Source: Bradyrhizobium symbiodeficiens (GTDB lineage: Bacteria; Pseudomonadota; Alphaproteobacteria; Rhizobiales; Xanthobacteraceae). From it: 64,000 nt of DNA. Every line of letters starts with the position of its first letter. Within the stretch, counting starts at the first letter, position 1. Below are positions 25,409 to 33,142 of the stretch, piece after piece. A model generated the notes under the pieces. That model had not been told where the DNA came from. It did not search any database and saw nothing but the letters and a program-made list of their open reading frames with translations. The DNA lies in the NCBI RefSeq assembly GCF_002266465.3, contig NZ_CP029427.2:2544501-2608500 (forward strand). Direction: 5' to 3'. The position numbers and the translations under genes are program-made.

Positions 25409-28400
25409 GTACGCCCGCTTATGCCGAGATCGGCATCACCACCAACTTCTCCTTCCTGCGTGGCGGCTCGGATCCGCGCGCCTATGTGCATCAGGCCAGC
25501 AAGCTCGGCCTTCCCGCGATCGGCATCGCCGATCACAACACGCTCGCCGGCGTGGTGCGGGCCTGGAATGAGCTCGGCAACGACAAGGTGCTGCACAAGC
25601 CGAAACTGCTGATCGGCGCGCGCATCGTCTTCAGCGACGGCACGCCCGACATTCTGGTCTATCCACGCGACCGCGCCGCCTATGGCCGGCTGTGCCAGCT
25701 CCTGACCCGGGGCAAGCGTGGCGAGGACATCACGCGGATCGAGAAGGGCGAATGCCGTCTCGCCTTCGCCGATCTCCTGGAGTTTTCGCAAGGCCAGCTC
25801 CTGGTCCTGACGCTGCCGCATCGCTTCGAGCCGGCGCAGGCGCTGGATATTCTTGCAAAGCTGAAAGCAAGCCGCGCCGAGGGCGTGTGGCTGGCGGTGA
25901 GCCTGATCTATCGCGGCGATGACCGCCGCCGGCTGACGCGGCTCGATGATCTCGCGGCCAAAGCAAAAGTGCCGCTGCTCGCGACCAACGAGGTGCTCCA
26001 TCACGATCCCGGCCGCCGTCCGCTTCAGGATGTGCTGACCTGCATCCGGGAAAAGACCACGATCGAGGCGGTCGGGAAGAAGCTGGAAGCCAATGCCGAG
26101 CGGTTTCTGAAAACGCCGCGAGAAATGGCGCGGCTGTTCCGCGATTTTCCCGAGGCGATCGCGGAGACCATGCGTTTTGCGGGGAAAATCGACTTCTCGC
26201 TCGACCAGCTCAAATACCAGTATCCGGACGAACCGGTGCCGCCGGGCAAGACCGCGCAGGGACATCTGGAGGATCTGACCTGGGCGGGCGTCGACAAATA
26301 TTTCGGCGGCATCGAGAACATTGACGCGAAGCTGCGCGCCACCTTGCATAAAGAGCTCGCGCTGATCGCCGAGCTGAAATACGCGCATTACTTCCTCACC
26401 GTGCACGACATCGTCCACTATGCGCGCAGCCAGAACATTTTGTGCCAGGGCCGCGGCTCGGCGGCGAATTCAGCCGTGTGCTACGTGCTCGGCATCACCT
26501 CGGTCGATCCGACCAAGGTCGATTTGTTGTTCGAGCGCTTCATCTCAAAGGAACGGCTGGAGCCGCCCGACATCGACGTCGATTTCGAGCATTCGCGGCG
26601 CGAGGAGGTGATGCAATATGTCTATCGCCGTTACGGCCGCCACCGTGCCGCGATCATCGCGACCGTCATCCATTATCGCCCGCGCAGCGCCATCCGCGAC
26701 GTCGGCAAGGCGCTGGGCCTGACCGAGGACGTCACCGCAGCCCTCGCCGACACCGTCTGGGGAAGCTGGGGCAAGGGCCTCAACGACATGCAGGTCAGGC
26801 AGGCCGGGCTCGATCCCGGCAATCCCATGATCAATCTTGCGGTCGAGCTTGCGACCGAGCTGATCGAATTTCCGCGCCATCTCTCCCAGCATGTCGGCGG
26901 CTATGTGCTGACGCAGGACCGGCTCGACACCTATGTCCCGATCGGCAACGCCGCGATGGATGACCGCACCTTCATCGAATGGGACAAGGACGACGTCGAC
27001 GCGCTCAACATGATGAAGGTCGACGTGCTCGCGCTGGGTATGCTGACCTGCATCAGGAAATGTTTCGATCTGATCGACCAGCACAAGGGTGAGCGTTTTG
27101 CGTTGGCGAGCGTTCCGCAGGACGACCCGGATGTTTACGACATGCTGTGTGCCGGGGAGTCGCTCGGCGTGTTCCAGGTCGAGAGCCGCGCCCAGATGAA
27201 CATGCTGCCGCGCTTGAAGCCGCGGACATTCTACGATCTCGTCATCGAAGTCGCGATCGTGCGGCCAGGACCGATCCAGGGCGACATGGTGCATCCTTAC
27301 TTGCGGCGGCGGAAGATGAATCCAGCGGATATCGAATATCCCTATCCCAAAGGTGGCAACAAGAACGAGCTTCGCGAGGTTCTTCACAAGACGCTCGGCG
27401 TGCCCCTGTTTCAGGAGCAGGCGATGCGGATCGCGATCGTGGCCGCAGAATTTACCTCGGAAGAAGCCAATGGATTGCGACGTGCCATGGCGACGTTCCG
27501 CAATGTCGGGACCATCGGCAATTTCGAAGAGAAAATGATCGGCAATATGATCCGCCGAGGGTATGATCCTCAATTCGCGCGAAACTGCTTCGATCAGATC
27601 AAGGGTTTTGGCTCCTACGGTTTCCCGGAAAGCCACGCCGCGAGCTTCGCCCAGCTCGTCTACATCTCGTCGTGGCTGAAGTACCATCATCCCGACGCCT
27701 TCTGCTGCGGCCTGCTGAATTCGCAGCCGATGGGCTTCTATGCGCCCGCACAGATCGTCAACGACGCCCGCAAGAACGGCGTCGAGATTCGTGACATCGA
27801 CGTGTCCTATAGTTTTGCGCAAAACACGCTGGAGAACACTGACGGCAAATACTGCGCCGTGCGCCTGGGCTTCCGTCAGATCGACGGCTTTCACTGGCTG
27901 GACGAGGATGAAGAGCAGTTGAAACGCTCTCAGTCGTCATTCCGGGGCGCGCAAAGCGCGAACCCGGAATCGCAGCATACGCCTGGCGGAATGGATTCCG
28001 GGCTCGATGCTGACGCATTGCCCCGGAATGGCAATGTGGAGAGAGTACTCGATTGGGCCGACCGCATCGTTGCCGCGCGGAACCGCCGGCCCTTCACCTC
28101 GCTCGAAGATTTCGCCCGCGACACCGGCCTGCCCAAGCGCGCGCTGATCCTGCTGGCGGATGCCGACGCGTTCCGCTCGCTCGGGCTCGATCGCCGCGAA
28201 GCGCTGTGGCAGGTGCGGCGGCTGCCCGACGACGTGCCGCTGCCGCTGTTCGAGGCCGCCACCGCGCGCGAGCAGCCCGACGAGCGTGCCAAGCCGCTGC
28301 CCGTGATGCCGCGCGCCGAGCAGGTGGTCGCGGACTACCAGACCATCCGGTTGTCGTTGAAGGGCCACCCGATGGAATTCCTGCGCGAGATGTTTTCGCG

Positions 28401-28863
28401 TGAGCGCGTCGTCGCCTGCAGGGAGATCAGCCACGAGAACGAGCGGCGCCGCGTCCGCTGCGCCGGCGTGGTGCTGGTGCGGCAACGGCCGGGCAGCGCC
28501 AGCGGCGTCGTGTTCATGACGCTGGAGGACGAAACCGGCATCGCCAATGTCGTGGTCTGGCCCAAGATCATGGAGCAGTACCGCAAAGAGGTGATGGGCG
28601 CGCGCCTCATCGAGGTTCACGGTTATATCCAGAGCAGCCCCGAGAAGGTGACGCATCTCATCGCCCAGCGCCTGATTGATCGCTCGCACGATCTGGTCGG
28701 ACTCGCCAACGACGCTCTGAGCCGCAAGCATCCGCTGCCGGCAGGCGCCACCGTGGTCGAGCCGCTCAACGAAGACCCTCGCGCGCTCACGGACATGCCG
28801 GCACAAAAAATCCGCCACCCCCGCAACGTCCGCGTCCTGCCGCCGTCACGGGATTTTCATTGA
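25405..28863 (+). CDS. dnaE2: Error-prone DNA polymerase III alpha subunit DnaE2
   Basis: 1152-residue C-family polymerase for SOS translesion synthesis. Order of domains: PHP (YAEIGITTNFSFLRGGSDPR at the N-terminus, IGIADHNTLAGVVRAW), palm with the catalytic PDIDVDFEH near residue 390, fingers, tandem HhH (RRPFTSLEDFARDTGLPKRA), and an OB domain (VRCAGVVLVRQRPGSASGVV) near residue 1020. It has no C-terminal tau-binding extension, as expected for DnaE2. ATG at 25405 overlaps the imuB stop by four bases. A 93-bp palindromic repeat (27938-28030) is inserted in frame just before the HhH region, adding 31 unconserved residues starting SSFRGAQSANPE. Confidence 0.95.
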   Translation: MSTPAYAEIGITTNFSFLRGGSDPRAYVHQASKLGLPAIGIADHNTLAGVVRAWNELGNDKVLHKPKLLIGARIVFSDGTPDILVYPRDRAAYGRLCQLLTRGKRGEDITRIEKGECRLAFADLLEFSQGQLLVLTLPHRFEPAQALDILAKLKASRAEGVWLAVSLIYRGDDRRRLTRLDDLAAKAKVPLLATNEVLHHDPGRRPLQDVLTCIREKTTIEAVGKKLEANAERFLKTPREMARLFRDFPEAIAETMRFAGKIDFSLDQLKYQYPDEPVPPGKTAQGHLEDLTWAGVDKYFGGIENIDAKLRATLHKELALIAELKYAHYFLTVHDIVHYARSQNILCQGRGSAANSAVCYVLGITSVDPTKVDLLFERFISKERLEPPDIDVDFEHSRREEVMQYVYRRYGRHRAAIIATVIHYRPRSAIRDVGKALGLTEDVTAALADTVWGSWGKGLNDMQVRQAGLDPGNPMINLAVELATELIEFPRHLSQHVGGYVLTQDRLDTYVPIGNAAMDDRTFIEWDKDDVDALNMMKVDVLALGMLTCIRKCFDLIDQHKGERFALASVPQDDPDVYDMLCAGESLGVFQVESRAQMNMLPRLKPRTFYDLVIEVAIVRPGPIQGDMVHPYLRRRKMNPADIEYPYPKGGNKNELREVLHKTLGVPLFQEQAMRIAIVAAEFTSEEANGLRRAMATFRNVGTIGNFEEKMIGNMIRRGYDPQFARNCFDQIKGFGSYGFPESHAASFAQLVYISSWLKYHHPDAFCCGLLNSQPMGFYAPAQIVNDARKNGVEIRDIDVSYSFAQNTLENTDGKYCAVRLGFRQIDGFHWLDEDEEQLKRSQSSFRGAQSANPESQHTPGGMDSGLDADALPRNGNVERVLDWADRIVAARNRRPFTSLEDFARDTGLPKRALILLADADAFRSLGLDRREALWQVRRLPDDVPLPLFEAATAREQPDERAKPLPVMPRAEQVVADYQTIRLSLKGHPMEFLREMFSRERVVACREISHENERRRVRCAGVVLVRQRPGSASGVVFMTLEDETGIANVVVWPKIMEQYRKEVMGARLIEVHGYIQSSPEKVTHLIAQRLIDRSHDLVGLANDALSRKHPLPAGATVVEPLNEDPRALTDMPAQKIRHPRNVRVLPPSRDFH
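27938..28030 (+). repeat. 93-bp palindromic repeat inserted in frame in dnaE2
   Basis: Ends CATTCCGGGG (27938-27947) and CCCCGGAATG (28021-28030) are perfect reverse complements. An inner pair, CCCGGAAT (27963-27970) and ATTCCGGG (27995-28002), forms a second stem. The length is exactly 31 codons and the reading frame stays open through it. Confidence 0.85.
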
Positions 28864-28901
28864 CGGTGGGGGGGCGGAGTGCTGCCACACGCACGGTCGC
28901 C

Positions 28902-28991
28902 GTAGGGTGGGCAAAGGCGCGTAAGCGCCGTGCCCACCTTCTAGGATCTTTCGCGAAAAGCGGTGGGCACGCTTCGCGTTGCCCACCCTAC
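28902..28991. repeat. Palindromic intergenic repeat, family A copy 1
   Basis: The outer stem is GTAGGGTGGGCAA (28902-28914) with TTGCCCACCCTAC (28979-28991), 13 bp perfect. The inner stem is GTGCCCACC (28930-28938) with GGTGGGCAC (28962-28970). The same family recurs inverted at 53124-53214. It lies between the convergent dnaE2 and SDR genes and may act as a bidirectional terminator. Confidence 0.88.
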
Positions 28992-29020
28992 AAGTTCTTC
29001 GATGATGATGCTCCGCTTCC

Positions 29021-29791
29021 CTAAAAATTCACCCGGTTCGAGATCGCGCCGTCCACGACGAGATTCGATCCGGTGGTGAACCCCGACACCGGGCTTGCCA
29101 GAAACACCGCCGCGCTCGCGATCTCCTGCGGCGTTGCCATGCGTCCCGTAGGATTGCGCTTCATCGCGTCGTTGTAACGCTCGGGCATGTTCTTCTCGAC
29201 CATCTCCCAGACCCCGCCCTTGAAATAGACCGTGCCGGGCGACACGACATTCACGCGGATCTTCTTCTTCGCATGTTGCCGCGCCAGTCCCTTGGCCATG
29301 TGGATCAGCGCCGCCTTGATCGGGCCGTAGGAGCTGGCCGTGTCGGCCTGCGCCGCCGAGATCGAGGAGATGATGACGAAGGCGGCGTCGCCGCTTCTTT
29401 CTCCGCTCGCTTCGAGGAACGGCCGCGCGGCATCGAACGCATGCACGGCACCGAGCAGGTCGAGCCTGAAATTCTGCTCCCACGATGCTGCATCGTGGCC
29501 CTGCGCCATCGCGCCGGCATTGGAGAACAGCATGTCGATGCCGCCAAGCTCTTTGGCTGCACCCTCGATCCAGGATTTCAGCGCCGCGCCGTCGGTCACG
29601 TTGACCGGGCCGCCGGTGGCGTTGACGCCCTGCGCCTTTAGCTCGGCGACGGTGGCTGCAACCTGATCGGCATTGCGCGCGCACACCGCGACATTGGTGC
29701 CTTCACCGGCGAGCGTCGCCGCAATCGCCCGCCCGATGCCGCGCGTGCCGCCCAGCACGATGGCGTTCTTGCCTTTGAGACCGAGATCCAT
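29021..29791 (-). CDS. Short-chain dehydrogenase/reductase (SDR)
   Basis: 256-residue NAD(P)-dependent oxidoreductase of the classical SDR type. The cofactor motif is GGTRGIGRA (residues 14-22), NAG occurs at 91-93, and the catalytic Ser-Tyr-Lys comprises SSIS at 142-145 with Tyr155 and Lys159 in SYGPIKA. The C-terminal NLVVDGAISNRVNF is typical. Arg39 after VAVCA points towards NADP preference. The start at 29791 is preceded by an AAGGAAA ribosome site; the open frame runs upstream through a palindromic repeat, which is excluded. The substrate is unknown. Confidence 0.9.
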   Translation of the reverse strand: MDLGLKGKNAIVLGGTRGIGRAIAATLAGEGTNVAVCARNADQVAATVAELKAQGVNATGGPVNVTDGAALKSWIEGAAKELGGIDMLFSNAGAMAQGHDAASWEQNFRLDLLGAVHAFDAARPFLEASGERSGDAAFVIISSISAAQADTASSYGPIKAALIHMAKGLARQHAKKKIRVNVVSPGTVYFKGGVWEMVEKNMPERYNDAMKRNPTGRMATPQEIASAAVFLASPVSGFTTGSNLVVDGAISNRVNF

Positions 29792-29863
29792 TGTTGAGTT
29801 TCCTTTTTGTTGATGTGGAGAGTGTAGCTGTTTCCGGAGATATGCTGAACTCTCCAATTCATT

Positions 29864-29943
29864 ATTGCGAGCGCAGCGAAGCAATCCAGAAATGCATCCG
29901 TGGAGGCAGTCTGGATTGCTTCGTCGCAACAGCTCCTCGCAAT
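29864..29943. repeat. 80-bp palindromic repeat upstream of the SDR gene
   Basis: CGAAGCAATCCAGA (29877-29890) pairs perfectly with TCTGGATTGCTTCG (29910-29923). The outer ATTGCGAG (29864-29871) pairs with CTCGCAAT (29936-29943). It matches a very common Bradyrhizobium intergenic repeat from memory. It lies between the small membrane protein and the SDR gene, both leftward. Confidence 0.88.
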
Positions 29944-29967
29944 GACGTGGAGAGAGGCAGGGCCCAT

Positions 29968-30255
29968 TCACTCCGGCGCCGCACCGACCGGCGGGCCGCC
30001 GGGCGGGCGGTGCAAGAATGTGAGCGACGCGTAGGCGCCGGCCCAAGAGCCGATCGCGGCGAAGGCAACGTAAAAGGCGTTTTCGGTGTAGCTGATCACG
30101 GCGTAGGAGGAGAGCATGTACCAGACCGCGCTCCAGTTCGCCGCTGGCACGCGTTTTCGCGCGATCACGGCCGAGGTGAACATGACATAGACCGCGTCTG
30201 TGGCCGCCGTTGCGATGAACACGGCGCCTGCGGTAAGGGGGTCGATGGCGGCCAT
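29968..30255 (-). CDS. Small hypothetical membrane protein
   Basis: 95-residue protein with three hydrophobic segments: residues about 7-27 (TAGAVFIATAATDAVYVMF), 42-62 (SAVWYMLSSYAVISYTENAF), and 63-82. The C-terminal tail is Pro/Gly-rich. I recognise no family. The hydrophobic pattern and the fairly clean start support a real gene. It is divergent from the CoA-transferase gene across 57 bases and upstream of the SDR gene on the same strand, with a repeat between. Confidence 0.65.
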   Translation of the reverse strand: MAAIDPLTAGAVFIATAATDAVYVMFTSAVIARKRVPAANWSAVWYMLSSYAVISYTENAFYVAFAAIGSWAGAYASLTFLHRPPGGPPVGAAPE

Positions 30256-30312
30256 TGCATTTCCTTATGTGCTATTGGATGGTCGCCGAAAACCTAGGGG
30301 AGAGAAGCGGCC

Positions 30313-31713
30313 ATGCAAAGCCCTGCCGACATTCTCAAGGACATCTGGACCTCCGCCGGCGGCGATGCGCCGGCGCTCGAGCGCGTCCGGCTGAGTGGTG
30401 AGGAGCCTCAGCTTCCGTCCTCTTTCCGCGTCGCAATTGCCGGACAGACAGCCATCGCGGCCGCCGGCCTTGCCGCGGCTGAAATCTGGCGGCTGCGCAG
30501 TGGCCAGACGCAGGACGTGAGCGTCGATCTGCGCCACGCCGTCGCCGAATGCCGTTCCGAGCGCTATCTGCGCGTCGACGACAAGCCGCCGCCGCCCGCC
30601 TGGGACGCCATCGCCGGCGTCTACAGGGCCGGCGACAATCGATTCGTTCGTTGCCACACCAATTTTCCGCATCACCGCGATGCCGTCTGCAAGGTGCTCG
30701 GCTGTGATGCGGAGCGCGACAAGGTGCAGGCGGCGCTGATGCAATGGAAGGGCGAGGATTTTGAAATCGCGGCTTACGCCGCGGGCGGCGTCGTTGCGCT
30801 GATGCGCTCCTACGACGAATGGTCAGCGCTGCCGCAGGCGCGCGCGCTCGCGCAATTGCCGCTGATCTCGATTGAGAAGATCGGCGAAGCCCCGCCAAAG
30901 CCGTGGCCAGAAGGCGATCGTCCGCTGTCGGGCCTTCGCGTACTCGATCTCTCCCGCGTCATCGCAGGCCCCGTCGCCGGCCGCACGCTCGCTGCGCATG
31001 GTGCGGACGTGCTACTGGTGTCGGGTCCGGAGTTGCCCGCCATCGACTGGCTCACCATCGATACCGGGCGCGGCAAGCTCACCACCTTCATCGAGTTGAA
31101 GAGCGAGACGGGCAGGGCGCAGTTGCGCGAATTGTTGCGGGACGCCGACATCTTCTCGCAGGGCTATCGTCCACGCGCGCTCGCTGCCCTCGGCTTCGCG
31201 CCCGAGGACGCAGCTCAGATCAACCCCGGCATCGTCTATGTGACGCTGTCGGCCTATGGCCACACCGGCCCCTGGGCCGAGCGGCGCGGCTTCGATTCCC
31301 TGGTGCAAACCACCACCGGCTTCAACGATGCGGAAGGAAGGGCCGCCGGCATCGACGGTCCGAAGGAATTGCCGGCGCAGATGCTCGACCACGCCACCGG
31401 TTATCTGATGGCGTTCGGCGCGATGATGGCGAAGATGCGCCAGGCGCGCGAAGGCGGCAGCTGGCACGTGCGCGTGTCACTGGCGCAGACCGGGCGATGG
31501 CTGTGGAATCTCGGCCGCCTCGATGGCGGACTGAACACTCCGGATCTTACGGGCGAGGCCGTACATGCTGCGTTCATCGAGAGCATGCCATCTGGCTTCG
31601 GCATGTTGAAGGCGGTGCGTCATGCGGCGCTACTGTCGACGACACCGGCGCAATGGTCTCGTCCGGCGATGCCGCTCGGCAGTCATCCGGCGCAATGGCC
31701 GGCGCGAAGCTGA
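30313..31713 (+). CDS. CaiB/BaiF (class III) CoA-transferase
   Basis: 466-residue member of the family III CoA-transferases, which exchange CoA between organic acids via an aspartyl-CoA intermediate. The core begins around residue 205: LSGLRVLDLSRVIAGPVAGR, LAAHGADVLLV, then INPGIVYVTLSAYGHTGPWA, RRGFDSLVQTTTGF and QMLDHATGYLMAFGAMMA. An N-terminal part of about 200 residues contains a second, partial CoA-transferase-like segment (VSVDLRHAVAECRSERYL), giving a circularly arranged or two-part protein. The donor and acceptor are unknown. Preceded by GGGGAGAG at 30298; it stands alone, divergent from the small membrane protein. Confidence 0.85.
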   Translation: MQSPADILKDIWTSAGGDAPALERVRLSGEEPQLPSSFRVAIAGQTAIAAAGLAAAEIWRLRSGQTQDVSVDLRHAVAECRSERYLRVDDKPPPPAWDAIAGVYRAGDNRFVRCHTNFPHHRDAVCKVLGCDAERDKVQAALMQWKGEDFEIAAYAAGGVVALMRSYDEWSALPQARALAQLPLISIEKIGEAPPKPWPEGDRPLSGLRVLDLSRVIAGPVAGRTLAAHGADVLLVSGPELPAIDWLTIDTGRGKLTTFIELKSETGRAQLRELLRDADIFSQGYRPRALAALGFAPEDAAQINPGIVYVTLSAYGHTGPWAERRGFDSLVQTTTGFNDAEGRAAGIDGPKELPAQMLDHATGYLMAFGAMMAKMRQAREGGSWHVRVSLAQTGRWLWNLGRLDGGLNTPDLTGEAVHAAFIESMPSGFGMLKAVRHAALLSTTPAQWSRPAMPLGSHPAQWPARS

Positions 31714-31858
31714 CGTGAAGCTGACATGTCGCAAAATTTTAACGCAAACCGAAAGGCGCGCAGCGTTTTTTAGGTTGTTTGAAATCGCAATTCGGCACTA
31801 TTAGCGCGACCGACAAGGCAAGCATCTGCCAAGATCGTCGCAGACACGACCGGGCTCC

Positions 31859-33103
31859 ATGGTAGTTGAAAATACCAAGCGATTGCAGGTGTTTACAAAG
31901 CAACGGGTGATCACGTCCGTAGTTCTACTATGCCTTGCCGGCGCCGGTGCCTACGGCTTCCTCGCTTCGGGGTCCAAGGACAAGAAGCACTCCGAGATAT
32001 CCAGCCAGTCGCGCAGGAATGCGCAGAACTTCACGCCGACGCCCTCGGAATGGGCATCGCTGACGATCGAGCCGGTCAAGGCCAGAGCCTTCCGCGCCGA
32101 ATATGTCACCGAAGGCAAGGTCGCCGTCGACGAGGACCGTTCGACGCCGGTGTTCTCGCCCTATGCGGGGCGCGTCACCAAGCTGTTCGCCAAGCCGGGT
32201 GAGATGCTGAAGCAGGGCCAACCGCTGTTCACGATCGAGGCCGCGGATACGGTGCAGGCTCAGAACGATTTCATCGCAGCGATGACCTCGCAGAACAAGG
32301 CGAAGTCGGCGATCGACCTTGCCGATATCCAATTCAGGCGCGCCAAGGATCTCTATGAAGGCCACGCCATTCCGCTGAAGGATTATCAGCAGGCGGAGGC
32401 GACGCAGGTTCAGGCACAGAACGACATGCGCTCCTCGGCCACCGCGCTGGAAGCCGCGCGCAGCAAGCTGCGCATCCTCGGCTTCACCGACGAGGCCATC
32501 AAGACGTTCCAGGACAAGGGCGTCATCGATCGGGAGATCACGATTTACTCGCCGATCTCCGGCACGGTCGTGCAGCGCAAGATCGGCCCCGGCCAATACG
32601 TCAATTCCGGCGCCAGCGATCCGGTCTTCGTGGTCGGCGATCTCTCGACGGTCTGGCTCACCGCCTTCGTGCGCGAGAGCGACGCCGCCGCGGTCTGTAT
32701 CGGCCAGGACATTACCGTCAACGTGATGGCGCTGCCGGGCCGCCCCTTGACCGGCAAGATCAATTACGTTGCCGCCGCGATCGACCCCAACACCCGCCGC
32801 CTGCTGGTCCGCGCCACCATCGACAACAAGGACGGGCTGCTCAAGCCCGAGATGTTCGCCAACGTCACGATCTATTCGGCGGGCGACCGCGCCGCGCCCG
32901 CCGTGCCGAAGCAGGCGCTGATCTATGAGGCCGACAAGGTCCGCCTCTGGGTCGCACGTGAGGACAAGTCGGTCGAGCTGCGCGAAATCAAGATCGGCCT
33001 CATCAACGGCAACCTGGTCGAGGTCACCAGAAATTTGAATCCCGGCGAGCAGATCGTCGTCAAAGGCAGCCTGTTCATCGACCGCGCGGCGTCCGGCAGC
33101 TGA
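31859..33103 (+). CDS. RND efflux periplasmic adaptor (CusB/CzcB-like)
   Basis: 414-residue membrane-fusion protein. Residues 16-34 form an uncleaved membrane anchor (VITSVVLLCLAGAGAYGF). The lipoyl halves (TPVFSPYAGRVTKLFAKPGE and ITIYSPISGTVVQRKIGPGQ) flank an alpha-helical hairpin at about 130-215. The beta-barrel (LTAFVRESDAAAVCIGQDIT) and membrane-proximal domain (LIYEADKVRLWVAREDKSVE) follow. It connects the downstream inner-membrane pump to an outer-membrane channel. It starts 40 bases before the pump's partner spacing ends, that is, the pump gene begins 39 bases after this stop, so they form one operon. The substrate is probably divalent metal by subfamily, which is inference. Confidence 0.92.
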   Translation: MVVENTKRLQVFTKQRVITSVVLLCLAGAGAYGFLASGSKDKKHSEISSQSRRNAQNFTPTPSEWASLTIEPVKARAFRAEYVTEGKVAVDEDRSTPVFSPYAGRVTKLFAKPGEMLKQGQPLFTIEAADTVQAQNDFIAAMTSQNKAKSAIDLADIQFRRAKDLYEGHAIPLKDYQQAEATQVQAQNDMRSSATALEAARSKLRILGFTDEAIKTFQDKGVIDREITIYSPISGTVVQRKIGPGQYVNSGASDPVFVVGDLSTVWLTAFVRESDAAAVCIGQDITVNVMALPGRPLTGKINYVAAAIDPNTRRLLVRATIDNKDGLLKPEMFANVTIYSAGDRAAPAVPKQALIYEADKVRLWVAREDKSVELREIKIGLINGNLVEVTRNLNPGEQIVVKGSLFIDRAASGS

Positions 33104-33142
33104 TCGACCGCCCAAGAAAACGAAGACAAGCTGAAGACCTGA

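Noticed and set aside
27938..28030. CRISPR-like origin of the repeats in the window
   Set aside because: Repeats are single palindromes at separate sites with no regular spacers or cas genes.
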